From assembly GCA_964452575.1 (NCBI GenBank), contig CAYVMN010000063.1, positions 1 to 21,007 of the forward strand: a DNA stretch of 21,007 bases, written 5' to 3'. The notes under the pieces were generated by a model that worked only from the letters and a program-made list of their open reading frames with translations, was not told the DNA's origin and did not search any database. Positions 1 through 7,445 of this stretch are shown in pieces. Positions within the stretch are counted from its first letter, which is position 1. The number at the start of each line of letters is the position of its first letter. Source of the DNA: CAYVMN01 sp964452575 (GTDB lineage: Bacteria; Desulfobacterota; DSM-4660; Desulfatiglandales; Desulfatiglandaceae). The position numbers and the translations under genes are program-made.

Positions 1-22
1 TCGTGCTTCGGATTTCGAATTT

Positions 23-53
23 CTTGACCGAAAAACCAGGGTTTTCGGTCAAG
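23..53. terminator. 12-bp perfect inverted repeat downstream of dctM
   Basis: CTTGACCGAAAA at 23-34 is perfectly complementary to 42-53, with a 7-nt loop. It lies about 45 bp past the dctM stop codon and could form the 3' end of the TRAP transcript. No T-run follows the stem on either strand, so it is not a textbook intrinsic terminator; it could be a processing or stabilising hairpin, or belong to a feature left of the window. Nothing else is recognisable in 1-97. Confidence 0.4.
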
Positions 54-97
54 CACTAAATATAATATGCAACAAGAAATCTGGGCTCCGCATTCCT

Positions 98-1402
98 TTA
101 TCTTGCCATTTCCGGTATTACCAGGACGATTTGCGGAAAGACGATCAAGATTGCGATACAAATGAGACATGCCAGCAGGAAAAAGCTGACCCCTTTGAAA
201 ATGGTTTTGAGTTCGATTTCAGGGGCCAGTGCCTTCACCACATAGATATTGACTCCCACTGGCGGAGTGATGGCCCCCATTGTTGTTACCATGGTAAGGA
301 GGATTGAGAACCAGATGGGATCAAAGCCAAGGACCATACCCAGCGGGAAAAAAATGGGAATCGTGAGTACCAGAAACCCAAGGGAATCCACAAAACAGCC
401 TCCAATCAAATAGATCAGCAACACAATTGTCAAAATGACATAGGGAGATACAGGAAGGGAGGCTGTAAATTCCGCCACCATGAAGGGCAGTCTGGTGATA
501 GCCAAGAAACGACCGAAAATAATGGCGCCGGTAACAAGAAAGAAGACCATGGCCGAGATCTTGAGGGTCTCCCTCATGGAGTTGAGGAGACCTTTCCAAT
601 TCAACCTTCGGGTGGGTATAGTGACCAGAAGGGTGAAAAAGACGCCGACGGCACCGGCCTCGGTCGGGGTGAATATGCCGATATACAGGCCTCCAATGAT
701 CAACACAAATATGGTTATTGCTTCAACAACGCCCGTAAGCGATCTCAGCTTCTCTTTGATATCTGTCTTTGGCCCTGCTGGACCAAACTGCGGGTAGATC
801 CGGCAGATGGTAAAGATGGTGAGGGCGAATAGGGTACCCAACAGGATTGCTGGTAGGATGCCTCCGAGGAAGAGCTTTATTATGGATTGCTCGGTCTGAA
901 GGCCGATAATAATGAGTACCACACTGGGCGGCATGACCGTGCCCAGTGTGCCTCCTGTCACAACGGTGCCGCTACTCAATACGGTATGGTAGTTGTACTT
1001 CTTCATCTGCGGCAAGGCCACAGTACCCATGGTGGCGGCTGTTGCCGTGTTGGAACCGCATATGGCCGCAAAGAGTTCGTCTGCCCCTATGGTCGCGATG
1101 GCCAGTCCCCCCCGCCAGTGGCCAAACCACCTGTAGGCAGCGCTGTAGAGCCTCTCGGCAATTCCGGAGTTGAATGCCAGGTAGCCCAGAAAGATAAAAA
1201 GGGGGACCACGGTCAACCCGTATTTAGAAAAGGTGCCCCAGATGTCCGTCCCTGCCATGGCAATGGCTGCCTTAAAGGAGACCACGTACCAGAAGCCGCA
1301 GAACCCCACAATACCCATGGCGAATCCCACCGGCATGCCCAAAAAGAACAGGACTGCCAAGAGGACGACAATACCGAGGATTCCAACCAAGGTGAGAGTC
1401 AC
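98..1402 (-). CDS. dctM: TRAP transporter large permease (DctM)
   Basis: This is the large membrane subunit of a tripartite ATP-independent periplasmic transporter, which drives uptake of an organic acid with an ion gradient. The 434 residues match the usual DctM length and are almost wholly hydrophobic, with many membrane segments. Family-typical stretches include GTLGTVMPPSVVLIIIG near residue 150 and a C-terminal MGAITPPVGVNIYVV. The GTG start overlaps the dctQ stop by four bases (GTGA), with a GGAGG ribosome site seven bases upstream inside dctQ, so translation is probably coupled. Family assignment is firm; the substrate is unknown, though the neighbouring acyl-CoA enzymes point to a carboxylate. 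Confidence 0.95.
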   Translation of the reverse strand: MTLTLVGILGIVVLLAVLFFLGMPVGFAMGIVGFCGFWYVVSFKAAIAMAGTDIWGTFSKYGLTVVPLFIFLGYLAFNSGIAERLYSAAYRWFGHWRGGLAIATIGADELFAAICGSNTATAATMGTVALPQMKKYNYHTVLSSGTVVTGGTLGTVMPPSVVLIIIGLQTEQSIIKLFLGGILPAILLGTLFALTIFTICRIYPQFGPAGPKTDIKEKLRSLTGVVEAITIFVLIIGGLYIGIFTPTEAGAVGVFFTLLVTIPTRRLNWKGLLNSMRETLKISAMVFFLVTGAIIFGRFLAITRLPFMVAEFTASLPVSPYVILTIVLLIYLIGGCFVDSLGFLVLTIPIFFPLGMVLGFDPIWFSILLTMVTTMGAITPPVGVNIYVVKALAPEIELKTIFKGVSFFLLACLICIAILIVFPQIVLVIPEMAR

Positions 1403-1893
1403 CCTTCACCCTCCCCTCGAATAAGGGTCTTCAGGAGATCGGTCAAAAACACCAGGGACAGGGCTGCACACCCAAAGGCAACGCCATAGGTAAATGGAAA
1501 ATAGACGATCCTGAGTGTCTCTGTTAACTCCCCGGTCCTCCATAGGGTGCCGGCATACTTGGCAATCTGCCACGATACCAGCGCAAAAAAGATCGTGCAG
1601 AACAGGCAGTTGATACCCCCCAGGATCCTCTGGGTCTTCTTGGAGAACCTGAGTACCAGGACATCTACCGAAATATGGCCGTTCTTTATCTGCGTATAAC
1701 CCAGGGCAAAGGCCGTTGCCACGGCCCCAAAATATCCCATCAGCTCATAGGTCCCCTTTATGGGGACCCAGATCGAGCGAATAAATATGTTCGCGCATGT
1801 CAGAATGATCATGGCCCCCAGAAAAAGGCCGGCTATCCACATAAGGACCTGATTCAGGAACTGGGTCACTCTGTTGAGAAGATCCAAGGTCAC
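1399..1893 (-). CDS. dctQ: TRAP transporter small permease (DctQ)
   Basis: This is the small four-helix membrane subunit that pairs with DctM and helps dock the substrate-binding protein. Its 164 residues contain four hydrophobic segments (about 15-40, 48-70, 88-112 and 127-152). The position between dctP and dctM is the standard TRAP gene order. The start is uncertain: the GTG at 1893 directly abuts the GGGAGG ribosome site with no spacer, whereas a TTG two codons later (1887) sits at an ideal six-base spacing and would give a protein beginning MDLLNRV. The longer form is listed, but the TTG start may be the true one. Expression relative to dctP may be reduced by the hairpin in the dctP-dctQ gap. 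Confidence 0.9.
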   Translation of the reverse strand: MTLDLLNRVTQFLNQVLMWIAGLFLGAMIILTCANIFIRSIWVPIKGTYELMGYFGAVATAFALGYTQIKNGHISVDVLVLRFSKKTQRILGGINCLFCTIFFALVSWQIAKYAGTLWRTGELTETLRIVYFPFTYGVAFGCAALSLVFLTDLLKTLIRGEGEG

Positions 1894-1951
1894 CCTCCCA
1901 ATTAGCCATTTATTGCATCGCTCCGGGACCGGGCGCAGGAACCCCCTGGTC

Positions 1952-1990
1952 GCGGATCTCGAAATCCCCTGTGGAGATCACGAGATCCGC
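1952..1990 (-). promoter_or_regulatory. Intercistronic hairpin between dctP and dctQ
   Basis: GCGGATCTCG (1952-1961) and CGAGATCCGC (1981-1990) form a perfect 10-bp stem. The 19-nt intervening sequence can itself pair partly (ATC-CC with GG-GAT). It lies in the 127-bp gap after dctP and has no T-tract. A stable hairpin here could protect the dctP message or reduce read-through into dctQM, matching the higher need for binding protein than permease. That role is inferred; the inverted repeat is seen directly. Confidence 0.5.
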
Positions 1991-2020
1991 AATCCATGGG
2001 CAAGTAGGGAATCATTCTCT

Positions 2021-3046
2021 TTATTGGCCGGAGTACATTCTTGCAAAGGCCTTGATGTCTTCCACGATCTGCTCGGCCGGAAGGCCTTTTGCCTTTGCAC
2101 CCTCTATCCATTTGGCCGTGATTGGCACAAGCAATTTATCCCATTTGGCCAGTTCTTCCTTTGAGAGCTCTGTGATCTCGATCTTATAGGTCTTCTTTGA
2201 CCACTCAATGGATGTATTGACATGCCTATCCATATACACGCCTGTCCAGACTGCCTGTTGAGTGGCCAACTCGTCCATTACCCTCTGGACGTCCTTGGGT
2301 AGTGAATTCCACTTTTGCTTGTTCATCACCACTGCAAATGGATAAATCGGCCCATTAAAAATGGTTACATACCTGCACAGTTCCGCATATTTGAAGTCCT
2401 TGAGCGTCTCGAGAGATGAGACCGCGCCCTTTACCACACCCTTCTGGAGGGCCTCAGGGGTTTCTGATTGCGGCATCCCCACCGGGGTTGCACCCAATGC
2501 CTTTAATACCTGTGCGACCCCGCCCGAGGCCCTCAGCTGGAGCCCCTTTAGATCTTCGAGATTTCTTACCGGCACCTTGGCGTAGATGTTTGCGGGAGCA
2601 CAGGTAAACATGGTAAGGACCTTTACTTCTGCGAACTCTTTTGGGAGGTATTTATTGTAAATATCCCAGAGTGTGAGGCTGGCAACCGTTGCATCCTGAA
2701 AGCCAACGGGCAGAGAAGTGGCATTGGTTACAATGAATCTTCCTGGTTGATAGGCCATACACAAATTGCCAATATCGGCCTGCCCGGCGATTACACCATC
2801 CATCATGTTCTTGGCATCCAGCAGGGTCCCTCCCGGATAGGTATTGATGAGCACTTTCCCGAAGGTACGCTTTTCCACCTCCTTTTTCCATCTCTCCATC
2901 TGGACACATGGAAAGGTGGGGGCGGGCGGGAAGTTTGCGTAACTCAACTTGATCGGTCCTGCTATCGCAGGTGAGGTGATAAAGGACATTGAAACAAAGG
3001 TTGCCAAGAACACCCCTGCCAAAATAAATCCTAATCTTCTTTTCAT
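2021..3046 (-). CDS. dctP: TRAP transporter substrate-binding protein (DctP)
   Basis: This is the periplasmic solute-binding subunit that delivers the substrate to DctQM. It is 341 aa, typical for the family. The N-terminus is a classic Sec signal peptide: basic MKRR, a hydrophobic core to about residue 25, and likely cleavage after ...SPAIA at residue 29. R172 in LKGLQLRASGG matches the conserved arginine that binds the ligand carboxylate in TRAP binding proteins. A strong AAGGAGG ribosome site precedes the ATG. The gene starts 78 bp after the mutase large-subunit stop with no clear promoter between, so cotranscription with the mutase is possible. The ligand cannot be deduced, but a carboxylate feeding the acyl-CoA genes is likely. 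Confidence 0.93.
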   Translation of the reverse strand: MKRRLGFILAGVFLATFVSMSFITSPAIAGPIKLSYANFPPAPTFPCVQMERWKKEVEKRTFGKVLINTYPGGTLLDAKNMMDGVIAGQADIGNLCMAYQPGRFIVTNATSLPVGFQDATVASLTLWDIYNKYLPKEFAEVKVLTMFTCAPANIYAKVPVRNLEDLKGLQLRASGGVAQVLKALGATPVGMPQSETPEALQKGVVKGAVSSLETLKDFKYAELCRYVTIFNGPIYPFAVVMNKQKWNSLPKDVQRVMDELATQQAVWTGVYMDRHVNTSIEWSKKTYKIEITELSKEELAKWDKLLVPITAKWIEGAKAKGLPAEQIVEDIKAFARMYSGQ

Positions 3047-3124
3047 CTTTCAGACCTCCTTGGTTGATGGACTAATTCTTAACCCGAATCCGACTACTGC
3101 CGATCCTCTCACCCCCTTTCTCTC

Positions 3125-4753
3125 TTAAAAGATGCTAGGCTCAACATACTCTCCAAAGACGTCCCTGAAGACATTGGCCATCTCCCCCACTGTAACATAA
3201 TGCCTGCTGCACTCCACCAGATAAGACATGACGTTTTTCTGTTCCCTGGCCGCGATTTCAAGTGCCTTCAGGGATTCGCTCACGGACCTATTGTCCCTTG
3301 TCTTCTTGAGTTCACGGAGGCGATTGATCTGGAGACGGGCCCACTCCTCGTTGTATTCGTGGAGTTCCACCTCCATGTCAACACCTTCGGTGTATTTGTT
3401 TACCCCCACCTTGGTTACCTTACCCTCCTGTAGCTTCCTCTCGAACTCGTAGGCCTGCCTGGCCACCTCCCTCTGGACATATCCGGTGGAGACCGCCTCT
3501 ACCATGCCTCCCACCTTCTCAATCTTTTCCATCTCCTCGAGGATCTTTTCTTCCATCTCTTTGGTCAGGGTCTCCAGAAAGTAGGAACCTGCGAGGGGGT
3601 CAACGGTGTCCCGGAGACCTATCTCTTCCATGAGTATCTGGAAGGTCCTCAAGGAGAGGAGCGCTGCCCTCTCCGTAGGGATGGTGTAAGCCTCATCAAA
3701 AGAGCACAGGGCAGTTGTTTGGGCCCCTGAGAGGGCTGCTGCCATGGCATAATACGCACCACGCATGATGTTATTTTCAGGCTGCTGTTTGGTCATACCT
3801 GATCCGCCCCCCCCGAATATGCCTCGGAGAAAGAGGGCCTTCTTATCTTGAACACCGTACCTCTCCCGGAGCAGCTTGGCCCACAGCTTCCGGGCCGCCC
3901 TAAACTTGGCTACTGTCTCCCACAGGTTACCGTATATGTTCAGGTTAAAAGAGAATCTCCCAACAAAGTCCTCTGCCTTGTATCCACGAGCGATCACATT
4001 ATCTATATAGGCAAAGGCAATCATCAGGGCATAGGATATCTCCTGGGCCGGGGTGCAGCCCGATTCCCTGATATGGTACCCGCAGACCGAGACCGGATTA
4101 CACCGGGGCAGCTCCTTCATGGCATACTCGATGGTATCGCCGATGAGTCTGACAGCCGGCTCCACAGGATATATCCATGCCCCGCGGCCCACTATTTCCT
4201 TCAGGATATCGTTCTGGGGGGTGGCCGAGATTTCTGTCTTCTTGTATCCAGACTTTTCGGCCATGGTCTGATACATGGCCAGTATGACTGACGCGACTGC
4301 ATTGATGGTGAGGCCGCTCCCGATGCGATTGAGCTGGATATCCTTGAATGCGATCTCGAAATCCATCAAGGAGTCTACCGCCATTCCCACACGGCCCACC
4401 TCTCCTTCGGCCATCTCATCATCAGAATCGTAGCCCATCTGGGTAGGCAGATCAAAGGCCACATTCAGCCCTGTCTGGCCATGGGATATCATCAGCTTGA
4501 AGCGCTCATTTGTCTCTTCAGGCGTTCCGAACCCCGTATATTGTCTGGTCGTCCAGTTTCGGCTTCGATAACCCAGGGGGTGGATACTCCTTGCAAAGGG
4601 AAACTCGCCCGGATCCCCAAGGTCCTTTTGGTAGTCAAAGCCGATCCTTTCTAAATCCTCGGGGGTGTAACAAGGCTTTACCTTTATGCCAGACTGTAAG
4701 ATTACCTCTTTAATGGCATCCTTTTCATCCTTTATATACGTAGCTACTCCCAT
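3125..4753 (-). CDS. B12-dependent acyl-CoA mutase, large (catalytic) subunit; methylmalonyl-CoA mutase family
   Basis: This is the catalytic TIM-barrel subunit of a coenzyme-B12 carbon-skeleton mutase, 542 aa, without the C-terminal B12 domain, which is encoded next door. Aligned by eye to Propionibacterium methylmalonyl-CoA mutase, the carboxylate-binding Tyr89 and Arg207 correspond to Y72 and R190 (118 apart in both), Gln197 to Q180, and His244 to H227. This argues for a carboxylated substrate and against isobutyryl-CoA mutase (Phe/Gln) or 2-hydroxyisobutyryl-CoA mutase (Ile/Asp). However, the TIM-barrel entry loop that is usually Y-x-T-M is H-P-L-G here (residues 58-61), so the exact substrate (methylmalonyl-, ethylmalonyl- or another acyl-CoA) is open. 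A GGAGGG ribosome site precedes the ATG. No epimerase or MeaB-type chaperone is in the window. Confidence 0.9.
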   Translation of the reverse strand: MGVATYIKDEKDAIKEVILQSGIKVKPCYTPEDLERIGFDYQKDLGDPGEFPFARSIHPLGYRSRNWTTRQYTGFGTPEETNERFKLMISHGQTGLNVAFDLPTQMGYDSDDEMAEGEVGRVGMAVDSLMDFEIAFKDIQLNRIGSGLTINAVASVILAMYQTMAEKSGYKKTEISATPQNDILKEIVGRGAWIYPVEPAVRLIGDTIEYAMKELPRCNPVSVCGYHIRESGCTPAQEISYALMIAFAYIDNVIARGYKAEDFVGRFSFNLNIYGNLWETVAKFRAARKLWAKLLRERYGVQDKKALFLRGIFGGGGSGMTKQQPENNIMRGAYYAMAAALSGAQTTALCSFDEAYTIPTERAALLSLRTFQILMEEIGLRDTVDPLAGSYFLETLTKEMEEKILEEMEKIEKVGGMVEAVSTGYVQREVARQAYEFERKLQEGKVTKVGVNKYTEGVDMEVELHEYNEEWARLQINRLRELKKTRDNRSVSESLKALEIAAREQKNVMSYLVECSRHYVTVGEMANVFRDVFGEYVEPSIF

Positions 4754-4777
4754 AAGCTTCGTCCCTCCGTTCCCGTA

Positions 4778-5179
4778 TCACCTGTCAGAACGGTCTCTTT
4801 GAATGAACTCAACTATCTCGTCAAAATGTGTACCCCCAGGGAAGACACCACTTACTCCCATTTCCTTGAGCGCGGCGATATCCTTGTTAGGTATTACCCC
4901 GCCTACTATCACCAGTTTATTATCCAGGTCTTGCTCCCTGATAAGACCCATCAGTTTCTTGCAGATGGGGATATGGGCCCCCGACATGATGGAAAGGCCT
5001 ATGGCATCCACATCTTCCTGAATGGCCTGATTCAAGATACTGGGAACGGTCTGGTGAAGTCCGGTGTAGATCACCTCCATTCCCGCCTCTCTCAGGGCGT
5101 GAGCCACCACCTTGGCGCCCCTGTCATGGCCGTCCAGGCCGGGCTTTGCCAACAGCACACGGATCTTTCTCCCTGTCAT
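4778..5179 (-). CDS. Acyl-CoA mutase small subunit, cobalamin-binding
   Basis: This 133-aa Rossmann-like protein is the detached B12-binding domain of the mutase. It carries the base-off/His-on signature D16-x-H18-x-x-G21, the S63 region (LSIMSG) and the GG pair at 93-94 that cradle the nucleotide tail of cobalamin. H18 would be the lower cobalt ligand. It is encoded 24 bp before the large subunit, so the two should be cotranslated and form a heteromeric enzyme, as in archaeal-type methylmalonyl-CoA and isobutyryl-CoA mutases. A GGGGAG ribosome site lies about ten bases before the ATG. The gene sits just downstream (in the minus direction) of the MITE-like element, which would block read-through from gntR, so it probably has its own promoter; I could not identify one. 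Confidence 0.93.
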   Translation of the reverse strand: MTGRKIRVLLAKPGLDGHDRGAKVVAHALREAGMEVIYTGLHQTVPSILNQAIQEDVDAIGLSIMSGAHIPICKKLMGLIREQDLDNKLVIVGGVIPNKDIAALKEMGVSGVFPGGTHFDEIVEFIQRDRSDR

Positions 5180-5273
5180 ATCTCTTGCACTCCCCTGGCT
5201 GAATAAGACTGCCTATCCATCTTGCATATCGTAATATTTCAGCGCTTTGAAAACACTGAGGAGTAGAATGACT

Positions 5274-5294
5274 GACCGTGAGGGTCTTTTTTCC
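5274..5294 (+). terminator. Terminator-like motif in left arm of MITE copy A
   Basis: This is the mirror of the right-arm motif: GACC-GTGAG-GGTC followed by six Ts on the plus strand, pointing into the element. It would stop antisense transcription entering from the mutase side. With the right arm it makes the element a potential two-way transcription block. Confidence 0.4.
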
Positions 5295-5373
5295 TCTCCC
5301 CTGCCTGGCAGAAACTGTATTTAGAGGTAAGGGGGCGTGCCACAGGCTGTGAAGAATTTGGGTTACGTCCTTT

Positions 5374-5395
5374 GGAAAAAAGACCCTCACGGTCC
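5374..5395 (-). terminator. Terminator-like motif in right arm of MITE copy A
   Basis: Read on the minus strand, GGACC-GTGAG-GGTCT is followed by six Ts: a short GC-rich hairpin with a T-tract, beginning about 30 bp after the gntR stop. It probably ends the CoA-transferase/ETF/dehydrogenase/gntR transcript. The stem is short (four Watson-Crick pairs, plus a G-T and an A-T pair), so efficiency is uncertain. Confidence 0.5.
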
Positions 5396-5423
5396 TCTGC
5401 CTCTCTTTCAAAACGCTAAAGTG

Positions 5424-6122
5424 TTACCGCATATCAAATTCCTGGAGCACGATCGCCTGGCCTTTCAATATATGCTCCCTCACCAGACGCTCCACGTCTT
5501 CTGGATCTCTCCTCCTTATGGACGCTATCATGGCTCTGTGATCCTGATTGCTTGCCCTGGCCATATCTTCCATCCTCAGGATCACCTTCCTGAAGCGGTA
5601 AATATGGTCTTTAAGCCCGCTGATCATCTTGACCAGTCGCGGACTCCGGCTCAGGGCATAAAGGAGATCATGAAATTCCGTGTTAATCTCGGGCAGGCTA
5701 TCCATGTCTCCCCGATCCAGGCAGGTTTGATACTCTTCTATCTTCTGTTCCAATGGGAGCAGCTCCTCGTCCTGGTGGTGAATGGCAGCAAGTCTGGCCG
5801 CGTAACTTTCAAGTACGCTCCTGATACCAAAGGTTTGCTCCACATCAGATCGCGTAAGCCCTGAGACGAAAAACCCACCGGCGGGATTCTGGCTGAGGAG
5901 ACCCTCCCTCTCCAGCTTGTGTATGGCCTCCCTTACAGGTGTTCGGCTGATGCCCATTACACTGGCCAAACGGCTTTCGATCAGACGACTCCCCGGTGCC
6001 AAATCGCCCCTTACAATCGCCATCCTCAGATTCTCATAGACCCCCTGGCCCAGCGATCTCCTCTCAGGCAGGGACCTCAATGACCTGAAATCAGGGTATC
6101 TTATTTCTGCTCTATTCGGCAT
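5424..6122 (-). CDS. GntR-family transcriptional regulator with FCD ligand domain
   Basis: This is a 232-aa FadR/FCD-subfamily regulator. Residues about 22-90 form the winged helix-turn-helix, with the recognition region ISRTPVREAIHKLEREGLL (58-76) typical of GntR proteins. Residues 95-225 form the all-helical FCD ligand-binding domain; H151, H195 and H217 match the histidines that hold a metal in this fold. It is the last gene of the operon it probably controls, and a palindrome at the operon promoter (11022-11036) fits a GntR operator. The ATG at 6120-6122 lies at the edge of a heptamer array without a good ribosome site, so the start is tentative. Its TAA stop falls inside the end of MITE copy A. 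The effector is likely an acyl-CoA or organic acid of the pathway (inference). Confidence 0.9.
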   Translation of the reverse strand: MPNRAEIRYPDFRSLRSLPERRSLGQGVYENLRMAIVRGDLAPGSRLIESRLASVMGISRTPVREAIHKLEREGLLSQNPAGGFFVSGLTRSDVEQTFGIRSVLESYAARLAAIHHQDEELLPLEQKIEEYQTCLDRGDMDSLPEINTEFHDLLYALSRSPRLVKMISGLKDHIYRFRKVILRMEDMARASNQDHRAMIASIRRRDPEDVERLVREHILKGQAIVLQEFDMR

Positions 6123-6129
6123 TCAGCAA

Positions 6130-6311
6130 AGTCCGAGGTCCGAGGTCCGAAGTCCGAGGTCCGAGGTCCAATGTCCGAAGTCCAAAGTCTGAAGTCCGAG
6201 GTCCGAGGTCCTCCGATTTCTGTCTTCTGAGTTCTGACCTCTATCTTCTGACCTCCCCAATCCGCAATCGTCATTCGTCAATCATCAATCCCCATTCCCC
6301 ATTCCGCAATC
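6130..6311 (-). repeat. Degenerate heptamer array, 26 in-register units
   Basis: The whole gap between the dehydrogenase stop and gntR is a 7-bp tandem repeat of 26 units (182 bp) with no slip in register. Read on the minus strand from the first base after the TAG stop, units drift through three types: GATTGCG/GAATGGG, then GAGGTCA/GAAGACA, then TCGGACC/TCGGACT. There are no inverted repeats or unique spacers. The type order matches the array at 9479-9692. Confidence 0.85.
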
Positions 6312-7445
6312 CTACAGCCCCACCCACCTGGCGATATTGGGCTGGAGTATCTCATGGGTCCCTCCACCGTAGAGGAGGAAACGATTATCCCGATAGTACC
6401 TCTGGGCCGAGTACTCCATGGAATACGCATAGGCCCCGAAGATCCTGGTGATCTCATCCCCGGCCCTGCAGGCGGCCTCGGTAGCGAAATACTTGGCCAT
6501 GGAGGCCTCTTTCAGGCAAGAGGTCTTTTGATCGATCATATGGGTCGCCTTGTAGGTCAAGAGCCTTGAGGCCTCCAAGTCAGTGGCCATATTTGCCACC
6601 TTGGCCTGAATCAGCTGGTAGTTGCTTATGGTCCGACCGAACTGGGCCCTTTCATGGGCATAGCGGATTGAATCATCAAGGGCGGCCTGTTGTAATCCGA
6701 TGGCAAGGGCCGCTGTCATGGTCCTTATCTCTGCCAGAATGGATAGGAGATTGTCCATTCCACGACCCTCCTGGCCCAGCATGTGTTGGGCCGGGATATG
6801 GACATCTGTAAGGGCCAGCTCTGAAATGGGCGTGGTCCTTGTCCCCAGGAGGTTGAAGGCCCTGCTCACGGAAAGGCCCTGGGTCTCTCTCGGGACGAAA
6901 AAGAAGTTCAACCCCCTGAATTTCTTTGCCGGGTCCGTCTGGCAGAGGATCGTGTAGAAATCGGCCACAGGACCGTTTGTGACCCAGGTCTTCAGGCCGT
7001 TCAGGAGGTAGCCGTCGCGGGTGCTGGTGGCCGAGGTACTGACATTTCCCAGGTCAGAGCCGGCCTCGGGCTCTGTAAGGCAAAAACAGGCGATCTTCTC
7101 TCCTCTCATGGCCGGAAGGAAATAGGCCTCCCTCAACTCATCAGTGCCGAAATGAAACAGGAAGTTGGTTCCCATGAGGCACTGCATAGCCGTAACAGCG
7201 GCCACGCTCATGAGTCCCCTTGCCAGCTCCTCACAGATGATGCAGTAAAGGGTGGTATTGCCGCCCGAGCCGCCCTTATTCTTGGGGTATCTTATTCCAA
7301 AGACCCCCATCTTGCCGATCTCCTGAAACATCTCCATAGGGAACTCTCCCTTTTCGTCTATCTCCTGGGCCCTCGGAATCAGTTCATTGTCCACAAAGGC
7401 GGCCATGATCTTTCTGATCAACCCTTCAGAATCTGACCTGATCAT
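6312..7445 (-). CDS. Acyl-CoA dehydrogenase
   Basis: This is a 377-aa FAD-dependent acyl-CoA dehydrogenase-fold enzyme that would interconvert an acyl-CoA and its 2-enoyl-CoA, exchanging electrons with the ETF encoded upstream. The family signature CFCLTEPEAGSD spans residues 120-131, the middle beta-domain follows, and the C-terminal helical domain contains the FG-R motif (269-271) and YGGGTHEI (359-366). Notably, the catalytic glutamate of the medium-chain enzyme (YEGT) is G361 here. The alternative glutamate of the isovaleryl/long-chain type (E before R) aligns with I240, with E239 one position earlier. The active-site base is therefore unclear. The ATG overlaps the etfA stop (ATGA) with a GGAGGG ribosome site, indicating tight coupling. 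The substrate is unknown. Confidence 0.92.
   Translation of the reverse strand: MIRSDSEGLIRKIMAAFVDNELIPRAQEIDEKGEFPMEMFQEIGKMGVFGIRYPKNKGGSGGNTTLYCIICEELARGLMSVAAVTAMQCLMGTNFLFHFGTDELREAYFLPAMRGEKIACFCLTEPEAGSDLGNVSTSATSTRDGYLLNGLKTWVTNGPVADFYTILCQTDPAKKFRGLNFFFVPRETQGLSVSRAFNLLGTRTTPISELALTDVHIPAQHMLGQEGRGMDNLLSILAEIRTMTAALAIGLQQAALDDSIRYAHERAQFGRTISNYQLIQAKVANMATDLEASRLLTYKATHMIDQKTSCLKEASMAKYFATEAACRAGDEITRIFGAYAYSMEYSAQRYYRDNRFLLYGGGTHEILQPNIARWVGL

Larger units (their letters stand above)
5231..5428 (-). mobile_element. MITE-like element, copy A
   Basis: The two ends are imperfect inverted repeats. Each has an outer arm near GTAACRCTTTAGCGYTTTGA and an inner arm GACCGTGAGGGTCTTTTTTC. 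A perfect 7-bp direct repeat, GCATATC, flanks it at 5224-5230 and 5429-5435, like a target-site duplication. Its reverse complement aligns closely with copy B at 13971-14278 but lacks 98 bp of that copy's centre. No plausible protein is encoded, so it would need a transposase supplied elsewhere. The right end overlaps the gntR stop codon (tta at 5424-5426). The transposon family is unknown to me. Confidence 0.75.

Noticed and set aside
23..53. Intrinsic terminator in the strict sense
   Set aside because: The stem is strong but no T-run follows on either strand, so it is kept only as a tentative hairpin.
5124..5411. 95-aa minus-strand reading frame overlapping the mutase small subunit and MITE copy A
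   Set aside because: It mostly reads through the element's inverted arms, has no family resemblance, and conflicts with a well-supported gene.
6130..6311. CRISPR-like repetitive region
   Set aside because: Units are 7 bp, contiguous and degenerate, with no repeat-spacer alternation.
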